Source: Cnuibacter physcomitrellae (GTDB taxonomy: Bacteria; Actinomycetota; Actinomycetes; Actinomycetales; Microbacteriaceae). Taken from it: a stretch of 64,000 bases of DNA. A program made the position numbers and the translations under genes. The notes beneath the pieces were generated by a model. The model had not been told where the DNA came from and ran no database searches. It saw only the letters and a list, made by a program, of their open reading frames with translations. The stretch is from positions 310,001 through 374,000 of the forward strand of contig NZ_BMHD01000001.1 in NCBI RefSeq assembly GCF_014640535.1, read 5' to 3'. Positions 24,520 through 33,271 of this stretch are shown here, in pieces. Positions within the stretch are counted from its first letter, which is position 1. Each line of letters begins with the position of its first letter.

Positions 24520-24589
24520 TTCAAATTCGAAGATAGAACCCACACGTTACCGCAGAACGCGTCTTTTGTTTCAAATTTGTAAAGACGCG
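24520..24589. promoter_or_regulatory. Operator region upstream of the VOC gene (two TTTCAAATT copies, one inside a large dyad)
   Basis: TTCAAATTCGAA (24520-24531, one mismatch from a palindrome) and TTTCAAATTTGTAA (24569-24582, core CAAATTTG a perfect palindrome) have centres 50 bp apart. The second lies in the loop of a 9-bp inverted repeat, arms CGCGTCTTT (24558-24566) and AAAGACGCG (24581-24589). AT-rich near-palindromes of this kind are typical MarR sites, and the MarR gene lies directly upstream. The outer dyad could also act as a terminator for the MarR transcript, though no T-run follows. Confidence 0.65.
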
Positions 24590-24632
24590 AGGGAGACCTC
24601 GCCCTAGGCGAGGTCGGCGACTCGGGCGCCCG

Positions 24633-25124
24633 TCAGGAAGCGGGCGGCGCGAGATCCGGGGTCATGCCGCCGGTCTCCTCGCCGCGCAGGTGGATCTGGA
24701 GCGCACCCAGCGCCCGGTAGGTCGCCTCCACCTGCGCCCGCGACAACGGCGCGATGGTGGCCTCGACGATCATGTCGTTCTGGGTCTGGGAGACGTCGCG
24801 GAGCATCTGCCTGCCCTCGTCCGTGATGCGGGCCAGGACTCCCCGCTCGTCATCCGGGGCGACGACACGGGTGACCAGACCGGCCTTCTCGAGCTGCGAG
24901 ACCTGGTAGGTCAGGGCGCTCGGGGTGCTGACCAGCTTGTTCGCCAGCTCCGTCATCCGGATCTCCCCGCCGGCGTTGCGCAAACGGATCAGCACCTCGT
25001 ACTGGGAGTACTTGATCCCCGTGTGCTCGCGAGTCGCTCGGTCCGCGCGACGTTCCAGCAGCTTCCCCACGTCGATCAGTCGCTCGAACAGGGCGAGCTC
25101 GGTAGGGCTCAGCTTCTCAGCCAC
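24633..25124 (-). CDS. MarR-family transcriptional regulator
   Basis: 163 residues. Winged-helix core GEIRMTELANKLVSTPSALTYQVSQ with wing KAGLVTRVVAPDDERGVLAR, preceded by the dimer helix LLERRADRATREHTGIKYSQ. The D-D-E-R-G wing tip is typical of MarR proteins. It is transcribed towards the VOC and transporter genes, which follow in the same direction after a 200-base gap containing two candidate operators. It therefore probably controls those genes, responding to a phenolic or carboxylic acid (family inference). Confidence 0.9.
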   Translation of the reverse strand: MAEKLSPTELALFERLIDVGKLLERRADRATREHTGIKYSQYEVLIRLRNAGGEIRMTELANKLVSTPSALTYQVSQLEKAGLVTRVVAPDDERGVLARITDEGRQMLRDVSQTQNDMIVEATIAPLSRAQVEATYRALGALQIHLRGEETGGMTPDLAPPAS

Positions 25125-25315
25125 GGTGTCCTCCCGCTCGTCGGCTCCACGACATGGTACCCACCGGCGGCGCGGCCGGCAGGGACTGGACGAATGTCTG
25201 AGGATCGGGCTCCGTCATCCGGCTACTGTGAACGGGCTCGCCTCACCCGCGGGGAGCACACCACCTGATCGTCGTCCGGGCACGCCCCGGCTCGACACCG
25301 AACTGGAGGCCGACC

Positions 25316-26152
25316 ATGCCATTCGTCACCACGGAAGACGGCGCTGAGATCTTCTACAAGGACTGGGGCCCGAAGGATGCCCAGCCGATCATGTTCCATC
25401 ACGGTTGGCCGTTGTCGTCGGATGACTGGGATGCGCAGATGCTGTTCTTCCTGCAGCACGGGTACCGTGTGGTCGCCAGCGATCGTCGTGGGCATGGCCG
25501 GTCGTCGCAGATCGACACCGGGCATGACATGGACCACTACGCCAGCGACGCCGACGCGGTCGTGCAGCACCTGGACCTGACGAACGCGATCCACATCGGC
25601 CACTCCACCGGTGGCGGTCAGGTCGCCCGGTATGTCGCGAAGTACGGGGAGCCGCAGGGTCGGGTGGCGAAGGCGGTGCTGGTGGCGTCGGTGCCGCCGC
25701 TGATGGTGCAGACCGACGCGAACCCGGAGGGTACCCCGATCTCGGTGTTCGACGGGTTCCGCAGCGCGTTGGCGGCGAACCGGGCGCAGTTCTTCCGTGA
25801 TGTCGCGGCGGGTCCGTTCTACGGGTTCAACCGGGAGGGTGCGGAGGTGTCGGTGCCGGTGATCGACAACTGGTGGCGTCAGGGCATGACCGGGAGTGCG
25901 CTGGCGCACTACGAGGGCATCAAGGCGTTCTCGGAGACCGATCAGACCGAGGATCTGAAGGCGATCAGTGTGCCGGTGCTGGTGACGCAGGGTGATGATG
26001 ACCAGATCGTGCCCTACAAGGACGCGTCGCTGAAGCAGCACGAGCTGCTGCAGAACTCGACGTTGAAGATCTACGAGGGCTACCCCCACGGCATGCTCAC
26101 CACCCACGCCGATGTCCTGAACCCCGACCTCCTCGCCTTCATCCAGGCCTAG
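25316..26152 (+). CDS. Alpha/beta hydrolase, non-heme chloroperoxidase/arylesterase type
   Basis: 278 residues. HHGWPLSSDDWDAQM gives the oxyanion strand; the nucleophile elbow is GHSTGGG; the acid is in TQGDDDQIVPYKDA and the catalytic His in GYPHGMLTTHADVLN. This is the cofactor-free haloperoxidase/arylesterase group, which hydrolyses esters and in vitro forms peracids. GGAGGCCGACC precedes the ATG. Its codon choice leans to GGT, CGT, GTG and GCG, unlike the C-ending choice of its neighbours, suggesting a separate origin or different expression level. It stands alone between a MarR gene and a convergent operon. Confidence 0.9.
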   Translation: MPFVTTEDGAEIFYKDWGPKDAQPIMFHHGWPLSSDDWDAQMLFFLQHGYRVVASDRRGHGRSSQIDTGHDMDHYASDADAVVQHLDLTNAIHIGHSTGGGQVARYVAKYGEPQGRVAKAVLVASVPPLMVQTDANPEGTPISVFDGFRSALAANRAQFFRDVAAGPFYGFNREGAEVSVPVIDNWWRQGMTGSALAHYEGIKAFSETDQTEDLKAISVPVLVTQGDDDQIVPYKDASLKQHELLQNSTLKIYEGYPHGMLTTHADVLNPDLLAFIQA

Positions 26153-26176
26153 GACCAGACCACCCACGAACCGAAG

Positions 26177-26209
26177 CGGCGCGGCAGGAGAGACCCTCCT
26201 GCCGCGCCG
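26177..26209. terminator. Bidirectional terminator between hydrolase and aldo/keto reductase genes
   Basis: A 14-bp stem: left arm CGGCGCGGCAGGAG (26177-26190), right arm CTCCTGCCGCGCCG (26196-26209), loop of five bases. It lies in the 75-base gap between two converging genes, so it should end both transcripts. The T residues after the right arm are few. Confidence 0.85.
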
Positions 26210-26227
26210 TTCGTCGTGGGAGCCGCG

Positions 26228-27202
26228 TCAGCGCGGGTCGGGGACGAGGCCCTCGTCGTCGAGCTCCCGCCACATCTCCTCCGGGATCTCGGTCGCGGCG
26301 CGCGACACCGTGCTCCGGACGTGGTCCGGGGTGCGGCAGCCGAGCACGACCGAGGCGACCGCAGGGTGACGGAGGGCGTACTGGACCGCGGCATCAGGCA
26401 GGGTGACGCCGTGACGGTCGCAGACGCGGGCGACCGCCCGCGCACGCTGGACTACGGAGGCCGGCGCCGGTCCGTAGTCGAACACCGCATCGTCCGGCAC
26501 GACGGCCGAGCTGAGCAGGCCCGAGTTGTAGGCCGCAGCGGCGACCACGCTCACCCCTCGCTCGAGCGCGAGGGGGAGCAGCTCCTGCAGCGCGGTCTGA
26601 TCGACGAGCGTCAGCCGGCCCGCCACCATGACGACGTCGACGTCGGTGCGCCGGACGAACTCGGTGAGCATCGCCGCCTGGTTCATGCCCGCCCCGATGG
26701 CGCCGACGACCCCCTGGTCCCTGAGCTCCACGAGCGTGTCGACACCGGTCGTGGATGCGGCGTCCCAGTGCTCGTCGGGGTCGTGGAGATAGACGACGTC
26801 CACGCGGTCGAGGCCCAGTCGCTCGAGGCTGCCCTCGAGCGATCGGAGGATGCCGTCGCGGCTGAAGTCCCACCGCCGCCGGAGGGTCGCGGGCACCACG
26901 AACCCCTCGTCGTCCTGGCGGCCGGACCCCGACGGGTCCGGCTCGAGGAGGCGCCCCACCTTCGTGGACAGCACGTACTCGGTGCGGGGTCTCGCGTGGA
27001 GCGCGTGGCCCAGTCGCCGCTCCGACAGGCCCAGGCCGTAGTGCGGGGCGGTGTCGAAGTACCGGATCCCCGCGTCCCAGGCCGTGTCGACCGCCGCCTG
27101 GGAGGTCGCGTCGTCCGTCTCCCGGAACAGGTTGCCCAGCTGCGCGGCGCCGAAGCCGATCTCGGTCAGGCTCTCTCCCGTGCGGAGCGCGCGATGCCTC
27201 AC
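26228..27202 (-). CDS. Aldo/keto reductase (sugar dehydrogenase-type)
   Basis: 324 residues, TIM-barrel NADP-dependent oxidoreductase. Catalytic tetrad pieces are visible: Asp and Tyr in IRYFDTAPHYGLGLSERRLG, Lys in VLSTKVGRL, His in VVYLHDPDEHW. The overall pattern is that of the D-threo-aldose/L-fucose 1-dehydrogenase group, which oxidises aldoses to lactones. A GTG start at 27202 overlaps the stop of the ABC ATPase gene (GTGA), so it is the last, translationally coupled gene of the carbohydrate operon. With the enolase-superfamily enzyme it would fit a non-phosphorylating sugar-acid route. Confidence 0.87.
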   Translation of the reverse strand: MRHRALRTGESLTEIGFGAAQLGNLFRETDDATSQAAVDTAWDAGIRYFDTAPHYGLGLSERRLGHALHARPRTEYVLSTKVGRLLEPDPSGSGRQDDEGFVVPATLRRRWDFSRDGILRSLEGSLERLGLDRVDVVYLHDPDEHWDAASTTGVDTLVELRDQGVVGAIGAGMNQAAMLTEFVRRTDVDVVMVAGRLTLVDQTALQELLPLALERGVSVVAAAAYNSGLLSSAVVPDDAVFDYGPAPASVVQRARAVARVCDRHGVTLPDAAVQYALRHPAVASVVLGCRTPDHVRSTVSRAATEIPEEMWRELDDEGLVPDPR

Positions 27203-28719
27203 GCGGGGACCTCCTCTCCCGAGTGGATGAGCCGGATGATCTCGTGGCTCATCCGGTCGTAGTCGTGGGAGTTCGCGAGCTCTCCGGTGATGACGAACCG
27301 GTCCATCACGGCGACGCGGTCGGCGAGCGTGACCATCTCGGCCAGGTCGCTGGAGATGAGGAGGATGGCCATGCCCTGCTCGGCGAGCCGCCAGATCAGC
27401 TCGTAGAACGATCGTTTGGTCCGCAGGTCGATGCCCACCGTCGGCTCGTCGATGATGAGGATGCGCGGATCCGCCGCGAGCCACTTGGCCAGCGACACCT
27501 TCTGCTGGTTGCCGCCCGAGAGACGGCCGACCAGCTGCTCGTGAGACGAGATCCGGATGTCGAGCTCGTCGACCCAGCGCTGGGACAGCGCACGCTCGCG
27601 TCGTCCGCTCACGAGGCCCGGCACGCGGGTGAGGGTGGACCAGACGGTCACCGCGATGTTCCGGGCGATGTCCTGCTCGAGGAAGACGCCCTCCTCCTTG
27701 CGGTTCTCGGTGACGTAGCTGAGGCGGTAGCGGTGCAGGGCCTGTCGCACGGATCGGATCCGGGCCGGCTCGCCGCCGACGAGGAGCTCGCCCTCCGTGA
27801 TCCGCTCCAGGCCGACGATGGAGCGTGCCAGCTCGGTCCGTCCCGCCCCGACGAGCCCGTAGAGCCCGACGATCTCACCGGGGCGCACGGCGAGGGAGAC
27901 ATCCCGGTGACCGGCGGCGGTGGTCACTCCCCGGAGCTCGAGGATCGGTGCGCTGTCCGGGCGCGACGCCCTGGACGGGACCGTGAGCGATCCGAGGGCA
28001 CGGCCCACCATGGTGTCGACGATCTCGTCGTGGGGATGCTCGGACAGCGGCTGCGACTCCAGGACCGAACGGCCGTCGCGGAGCACGGTCACCGTGTCGC
28101 AGTGCGCGTAGACCTCCTCGAGCTTGTGGCTGACGAACAGCACCGCGGCGCCCTCCTCGCGGAGCCGATCCACCACGCGGAACAGACGGTCGCCCTCGGC
28201 GGCGCTGATGGAGGCGGTCGGCTCGTCCAGGAGCAGGACCTTCGTCTCGGTGTAGAGGGCTCGAGCGATCTCCACCAGCTGCATCTGCGCGGAGGAGAGC
28301 TCGCTGATGGGCGTCGACGGGTCCAGGTCGACGTCCAGCATGTCGAGGCAGCGGGCGGCCTCGCGCTTCACGCCGCCCCAATCGATGCGTCCGGCCCGCC
28401 GGGGCATCCGACCGAGGACGATGTTCTCCCCGACGGTGAAGCCGCGGATGACGTTGCGCTCCTGGTGCACGACCCCGATGCCCGCGTCCCGTGCGTCCGC
28501 CGGGGAGTCGAGCGAGAGGGGCGTGCCGGCGACGAGGATGCGTCCCGAGTCCGGCTGATGCACCCCGGTGAGCGCCTTGATGAGAGTCGACTTCCCCGCG
28601 CCGTTCTCGCCGAGGAGGGCGTGCACCGTCCCGGACTCGAGGCGGAGCGACACCGAGTCGAGCGCCTTGACGCCGGGGAACGTCTTCGTGAGGCCGACGG
28701 CCTCCAGCAGCATGGTCAT
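27199..28719 (-). CDS. Sugar ABC transporter ATP-binding protein (two ATPase domains)
   Basis: 506 residues with two tandem ABC domains as in the ribose/xylose/galactose importers. First domain: Walker A GENGAGKST (residues 38-46), signature ELSSAQMQLVEIARA, Walker B KVLLLDEPTASI. Second: degenerate Walker A GLVGAGRTEL, signature LSGGNQQKVSLAKWLA, Walker B ILIIDEPTVGID. The ATG at 28719 overlaps the stop of the permease gene by ATGA. It powers import through the two permeases encoded just upstream; sugar type unknown. Confidence 0.95.
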   Translation of the reverse strand: MTMLLEAVGLTKTFPGVKALDSVSLRLESGTVHALLGENGAGKSTLIKALTGVHQPDSGRILVAGTPLSLDSPADARDAGIGVVHQERNVIRGFTVGENIVLGRMPRRAGRIDWGGVKREAARCLDMLDVDLDPSTPISELSSAQMQLVEIARALYTETKVLLLDEPTASISAAEGDRLFRVVDRLREEGAAVLFVSHKLEEVYAHCDTVTVLRDGRSVLESQPLSEHPHDEIVDTMVGRALGSLTVPSRASRPDSAPILELRGVTTAAGHRDVSLAVRPGEIVGLYGLVGAGRTELARSIVGLERITEGELLVGGEPARIRSVRQALHRYRLSYVTENRKEEGVFLEQDIARNIAVTVWSTLTRVPGLVSGRRERALSQRWVDELDIRISSHEQLVGRLSGGNQQKVSLAKWLAADPRILIIDEPTVGIDLRTKRSFYELIWRLAEQGMAILLISSDLAEMVTLADRVAVMDRFVITGELANSHDYDRMSHEIIRLIHSGEEVPA

Positions 28720-29768
28720 CGGGCCGCCTCCACGGTGGTCTCGGTTCCGGAGGGGGTTCGGGCGGCGGTCGGTGGGCGACCGGCGGCGCGGGCGCGGTCG
28801 GCTCCCCGGCGTCGCTCGGCGCGCGTGTGCCGCACGCGGTCGAGTGCGACCGTGCCGAGCACGACCGCGCCGATGACGAAGTTCACCCACGCGGGTGCCA
28901 GCTGGAACTCGGCGCGAGCGGTGTCCACCAGCCGCACGACGGTCGCGGCGAGGACGGTGCCGAGCACGGCGACGGTGCCCCCGGTGAGCGAGACCCCGCC
29001 GATGATCGGAGCGGCGAAGCTCGGGAGCAGCCAGTCGCCGCCGACGCTCTGGTTGATGCCGGGCAGCGACGCGACGCTGACGAGCGCGGCCACTCCGCAC
29101 AGCAGGCCGGACGCGGTGTGCGCCACGATCACGCTGCGGTCGTTCGAGATCCCGGCCAGGCGAGCGGCCTCGGGATTGTCGCCGCTGGCCAGCAGCTGTC
29201 GTCCGGTCACCGTGTAGCGGAACGCCAGGGCGACCGCGATCGCCACGACGACCGCGAGGAGGAACATCACGGGGATGCCCAGCACGCTGGCCCTGCCGAG
29301 GTCGGCGAGCGGGGCCCAGGACGTGGGCGCCACGGTCCGTGTGTTGACGAGGGCGTACTGCGCGCCGAGGAGGATGGTCATGGTCGCCAACGTGACGATG
29401 AAGCCGTTGATGCGGGTGAGGACCACGAGCCAGCCGTTCGCGAGTCCCGCCAGGGCTCCCACGACCAGCGGGACGAGGGCGCCGAGCCAGACGGGCAGGC
29501 CGGCATCCGCCATGAGGACCGCGGACAGAGCGGAGGCGACGCCTCCGATGGCGCCGACCGCGAGGTTGAGCTGACCGACCGCGACCGTGATCATCTGCGC
29601 CAGGCCGATGAGGATGGGGACGGCGAGGAACTGGAAGAACGTGCGGAGGCCGACGGGGGAGAAGAGGTCTCCACCGGAGACGATGCCCAGCACCACGGTG
29701 CCCGCCACGATGATCAGCACCAGCGTGGTGCTCTGCGACCGGAGGAGCCGCCTGGTCAGGTGCGTCAT
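28716..29768 (-). CDS. Sugar ABC transporter permease (RbsC-like) B
   Basis: 350 residues, eight to ten membrane helices, with the branched-chain/ribose permease motif GQLNLAVGAIGGVASALSAV and the cytoplasmic coupling loop GDNPEAARLAGISNDRSVI (the EAA-like loop that contacts the ATPase). The tail (RHTRAERRRGADRARAAGR) is basic and cytoplasmic. The ATG overlaps the stop of permease A and its stop overlaps the start of the ATPase gene, both by four bases. The two permeases most likely form a heterodimer. Confidence 0.93.
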   Translation of the reverse strand: MTHLTRRLLRSQSTTLVLIIVAGTVVLGIVSGGDLFSPVGLRTFFQFLAVPILIGLAQMITVAVGQLNLAVGAIGGVASALSAVLMADAGLPVWLGALVPLVVGALAGLANGWLVVLTRINGFIVTLATMTILLGAQYALVNTRTVAPTSWAPLADLGRASVLGIPVMFLLAVVVAIAVALAFRYTVTGRQLLASGDNPEAARLAGISNDRSVIVAHTASGLLCGVAALVSVASLPGINQSVGGDWLLPSFAAPIIGGVSLTGGTVAVLGTVLAATVVRLVDTARAEFQLAPAWVNFVIGAVVLGTVALDRVRHTRAERRRGADRARAAGRPPTAARTPSGTETTVEAAR

Positions 29769-30946
29769 GCGCGGACCCCCTCGGACTCGGTCTCGACGTC
29801 GTCGCGGGTGTCGACCACGGCGGTCGAGGTGTCCGGGGTCCTGCCTCGACGGAGCCGGATCTCCCGCACCCGATCGGCGGACAGGGCCACCAGCAGGATG
29901 ATGCCGAGCAGGACGTTCAGGGTCTCGATGCCCACCCCGAACAGCTCGAGGCCCTTCCTGATCACCAGCGTCAGGGTGATGCCGAGGACCGTCCCGACCA
30001 CGGAGACGTACCCGCCGGCGAGCAGGGTGCCGCCGAGGATCGGACCGACGAACGACTGCAGCATGAACTCGTCCCCGATGGCGGGGGTGAACGAGCCGAT
30101 GCTGCAGGCGAGGAGGATCCCGGCGGCGGTCGCGAGCAGACCCGACAGGGTGTGCGCGAGCACGATCCGGCGGGCGGTGGGGATGCCGGAGAGCTCGGCC
30201 GCCTTGACGTTGCTGCCGGTGAGCAGGAACTCCCGGCCGTACCGCGTCCTGGAGTAGAGGACGCCCACGGCGGCGAGCACGATCAGGACGGGGACGACCA
30301 TGATCGGGATCGCGGAGGGACCGCAGTAGCCGAGGAGGCAGACCTGGGCGAAGGTGTTCCGGCCGAGGACGTCGAATCCGTCGGGTTTGACCGTGAACGC
30401 GGATCCGGTGCTGAGGGCGGCGTAGACCGTGGGCACGAGGCCGAGGAGGGCGAAGCTCATCGCCAGCGTCACGATGAACGAGTTCACGCCCGTCCTCGCG
30501 ATGATCCAGCCCGTGAACGCCCCGATGAGCGCACCGCCGACGAGCCCGGCCGCGATCCCGAGCACGAGGGGGAAGGACAGGAGGTCGAACGTGATGCCCG
30601 TGATCATCGCCCCGAACGCGGCCATGTTGCCCACCGCGATGTTCATGTGGCCGATGGACAGGACGACCATCTGCGCCACCCCGACCACGGCGAAGATCGA
30701 GATGCTCGTGAGCAGCGGGGCGATGACGAACGGGCCGTTCAGGAACGAGGGCTTCACCAGCACCAGCACCACGACGAGGACCGCGATGATGACGACGAGC
30801 ACGAAGCGCGGTGTCGCGACGGAGCGTCTGAGCAGCGAGGGGCCGTGTCCAGCCGGTGTGCTGACGCCAGTGGCCGACGCCGTGACACGTCTGCCCGGGT
30901 TCATCGGATCACTCGGCGGACGCCCGGGATCACGTGATGCGCTCAT
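29765..30946 (-). CDS. Sugar ABC transporter permease (RbsC-like) A
   Basis: 393 residues; N-terminal basic/Pro-rich tail of about 45 residues, then membrane helices beginning FVLVVIIAVLVVVLVLVKPS. The motif SIGHMNIAVGNMAAFGAMIT and the loop GSNVKAAELSGIPTARRIV match the ribose-type permease family. Start at 30946 overlaps the enolase-superfamily gene stop (ATGA); the stop overlaps the next permease start in the same way. The N-terminal extension is longer than usual for RbsC, and the start may lie further in (Met15). Confidence 0.92.
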   Translation of the reverse strand: MSASRDPGRPPSDPMNPGRRVTASATGVSTPAGHGPSLLRRSVATPRFVLVVIIAVLVVVLVLVKPSFLNGPFVIAPLLTSISIFAVVGVAQMVVLSIGHMNIAVGNMAAFGAMITGITFDLLSFPLVLGIAAGLVGGALIGAFTGWIIARTGVNSFIVTLAMSFALLGLVPTVYAALSTGSAFTVKPDGFDVLGRNTFAQVCLLGYCGPSAIPIMVVPVLIVLAAVGVLYSRTRYGREFLLTGSNVKAAELSGIPTARRIVLAHTLSGLLATAAGILLACSIGSFTPAIGDEFMLQSFVGPILGGTLLAGGYVSVVGTVLGITLTLVIRKGLELFGVGIETLNVLLGIILLVALSADRVREIRLRRGRTPDTSTAVVDTRDDVETESEGVRA

Positions 30947-32031
30947 GCGACCACGCGGGCATCGATCGCGTCCCGGTCCCACTCGATCCCGAGCCCGGGC
31001 CGCTGGGGCGCGAGGGCATGGCCGTCGACGATCTCCATCTCCGTGCGGGTGATCGCCCGGAGCTGAGGGATGTGCTCGACCCAGCGTCCGTTCGGCACGG
31101 CGGCCGCCAGGCTCACGTGCAGCTCCATGAGGAAGTGGGGGCACACCGAGACGTTGAAGGCCTCGGCCAGATGCGCCACCTTCAGCCAGGGCGTGATCCC
31201 GCCGATGCGGGCCACGTCGACCTGCACGATGCCGGCAGCGCCCCGCTGGAGGTACTCGCGGAACTGCGCGATCGAGTACATCGACTCTCCCACGGCGACC
31301 GGGATGGACGTGGACCGAGCGAGCGCGGCGTGCCCGGCGATGTCGTCGGCGGGGAGCGGCTCCTCGAACCAGGCGAGGTCGAGCGATTCGAAGGCGCGAG
31401 CACGCCGGACCGCCTCGGCGCCCGTCATCGACTGGTTCGCATCGACCATGACGTCCACCCGGTCCCCGACGGCGTCGCGGACGGCTCTGAGGCGTTCGAC
31501 GTCGTCGGCGATGCGCGGGGAGCCCACCTTGATCTTGAGGCCTCCCCAGCCCTCGTCCACCGACCGGCGGGCGCCCGCGACGAGCTCGTCGACGGACAGG
31601 TGCAGCCATCCGCCCTCGGTGTCGTACAGCGGGACCTCGCGTCGGAACCCGCCCGCCGTCTTCCACAGGGGGGCGTCGGCGCGGAGGGCCTTGAGGTCCC
31701 ACAGGGCCGTGTCGACGGCCGCGAGCGCGAGCGAGGTGATCGCCCCCGTGGTCGTCGCCCGGGTCGAGGCGAACAAGGTCATCCAGACGGACTCGATGCG
31801 TTCCGCATCCTGCCCGGGGAGCAGGGGGAGCAGGTGGTCGCGCAGCATGGAGAGCACCGCGCGACCACCGGTCCCGATGGTGTAGGAGTAGCCGGTGCCC
31901 ACCAGCCCGTCGTCCGTGGTGATCTCGACGAAGATCGTCTCCTGCTTGACGAAGCTCTGGACGGCGTCGGTGCGGACGGTTTCGACCTCGAGGTCGACGA
32001 GCGAAGCGCGGGCGTGGGTGATGGTGGGCAA
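30943..32031 (-). CDS. Enolase-superfamily sugar-acid dehydratase/racemase (mandelate racemase group)
   Basis: 362 residues. N-terminal capping domain, then the barrel with KxK motif GGLKIKVGSPR, metal ligands in DVMVDANQSM, LAWFEEPLPAD and PVAVGESMYS, and the HxD/CPHF-type base in VSVCPHFLMELHVS. Enzymes of this set abstract the alpha proton of a carboxylate; many dehydrate aldonic acids. The start codon is TTG at 32031 (AGGAGACCGCC just upstream). It follows the binding-protein gene by 43 bases and overlaps the next permease start. A role in sugar-acid breakdown is inferred; substrate not readable. Confidence 0.9.
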   Translation of the reverse strand: MPTITHARASLVDLEVETVRTDAVQSFVKQETIFVEITTDDGLVGTGYSYTIGTGGRAVLSMLRDHLLPLLPGQDAERIESVWMTLFASTRATTTGAITSLALAAVDTALWDLKALRADAPLWKTAGGFRREVPLYDTEGGWLHLSVDELVAGARRSVDEGWGGLKIKVGSPRIADDVERLRAVRDAVGDRVDVMVDANQSMTGAEAVRRARAFESLDLAWFEEPLPADDIAGHAALARSTSIPVAVGESMYSIAQFREYLQRGAAGIVQVDVARIGGITPWLKVAHLAEAFNVSVCPHFLMELHVSLAAAVPNGRWVEHIPQLRAITRTEMEIVDGHALAPQRPGLGIEWDRDAIDARVVA

Positions 32032-32074
32032 GGCGGTCTCCTGGGTTCGTGACGAGCGGGTGTTGGGGGACGTT

Positions 32075-33124
32075 CTACGAGCAGGTGAGGTACTCGTCGT
32101 CGAAGTCCTTGAGGAGCTGATCGCTCGCCGCCTTCCGCTCGTCGTCGTACGTGGCGACGTTGTCCTTGGTGACGATGAACGAGCCGGAGTCGACGACCAC
32201 GCCGGGGTCGGACATGGTGCACTCCTTGCTGGCGAGCTTCGCCAAGGCGTAGCTGCCCACGTAGGCCTGACCGGTCGGGTTCTGGGCGACGGTGGCGTAG
32301 ACCGTGCCGTCCTGGATCGCCTTGATGATCGTCTCGTCGTCGTCGATGGCGACGAGCTTGATGGGGAGTCCCGATTCGGCGACGGCGGTCGCCGCGGCCA
32401 CCGCCGGGTTGTACGCCGTCGAGACGATGCCGGTGATCTGGCTGCCCTGCGAGGCGAGGAGGTCCGCGACTGCCTTCTGAGCCGTGGTCAGGTCGGTGTC
32501 GATGTCGGTGACGTCGGGCAGCAGCGTGACGGCGCCGTTCGTCTCGGCGACGGCCTTCTTCACCCCGGCGATGCGGCGCTGGGTGTTCGAGTCGACGTTG
32601 ATGCCGGTGAGGTGGGCGAGAACGCCCTTCCCGCCCATGGCCTCGATGGTCGCCTTCGCCGCCTTGTAGGCCGCCTCCTCCGTGTCGGTGGAGAGGCAGA
32701 AGTCGGCGTCGTTCGTGTCGCCGGCCGGGCACGAGCCCAGCGCCGCGGTGGCGATGCCGTTCTGCTTGAGGTTCTGGAAGGTGGAGTTGATGTCCGTGGG
32801 GCTCACCCCGAACACGCCGAAGCCCGTGTAGCCGTTGGCGACGAGGGAGTTGATGACGTCGTTCTGCTTCGTCTGGTCCCAGCCGGCGGTCTCGTTGAAG
32901 GTGACGTCCCCCAGGCCGAAGGTGCTCTTCGCCTCCTCGCCGGCGGCGATCCAGGGCTGGAAGTACGGGTGCGGTCCACCGGGGACGAGGGCCACCTTCA
33001 CGGTGTCCATGCTCGCGGCCTGTCCGCCGCCGGAGGTGTCGCTCTGCGGCGTGCATCCGCTGAGCAGGAGTGCCGCGGTGGCGACCGTGGCCATCGCGAA
33101 GGGGAGGAAGGTGCTGCGTCTCAT
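32075..33124 (-). CDS. Sugar ABC transporter substrate-binding lipoprotein
   Basis: 349 residues. Lipoprotein signal with lipobox LLLSGC (Cys about residue 24), then a periplasmic-binding-protein type 1 fold: VKVALVPGGPHPYFQPWIAA, NGYTGFGVFGVSPTDINST, PIKLVAIDDDETIIKAIQDG and VYATVAQNPTGQAYVGSYAL, as in ribose/xylose binders. It captures the sugar outside the membrane and delivers it to the two permeases. First gene of the operon, with the divergent GntR gene and two dyads immediately upstream. Confidence 0.94.
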   Translation of the reverse strand: MRRSTFLPFAMATVATAALLLSGCTPQSDTSGGGQAASMDTVKVALVPGGPHPYFQPWIAAGEEAKSTFGLGDVTFNETAGWDQTKQNDVINSLVANGYTGFGVFGVSPTDINSTFQNLKQNGIATAALGSCPAGDTNDADFCLSTDTEEAAYKAAKATIEAMGGKGVLAHLTGINVDSNTQRRIAGVKKAVAETNGAVTLLPDVTDIDTDLTTAQKAVADLLASQGSQITGIVSTAYNPAVAAATAVAESGLPIKLVAIDDDETIIKAIQDGTVYATVAQNPTGQAYVGSYALAKLASKECTMSDPGVVVDSGSFIVTKDNVATYDDERKAASDQLLKDFDDEYLTCS

Positions 33125-33193
33125 CGTTGAGCCTCTCTGAGCCAGGAGTCGTGGCGCCGGGAATCGTGACGCCCGGAATGGTGGCGGGTCAGG

Positions 33194-33237
33194 ATCCTAT
33201 TGGATTTCCCTATAGGATTTTCCACATCGTGCACGAT
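33194..33237. promoter_or_regulatory. FadR/GntR-type operator region of the carbohydrate operon
   Basis: Two dyads lie in the gap between the divergent binding-protein and GntR genes. One has arms ATCCTAT (33194-33200) and ATAGGAT (33212-33218) with an 11-base spacer. The other is the perfect palindrome ATCGTGCACGAT (33226-33237), which contains T-N-G-T-N-N-A-C-N-A, the signature of operators for the FadR branch of GntR regulators. The regulator gene starts 35 bases later. Binding here would control both directions. Confidence 0.75.
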
Positions 33238-33271
33238 AGATTGGGTCGTGTCAATCGGCGCAGGGAGGCGA

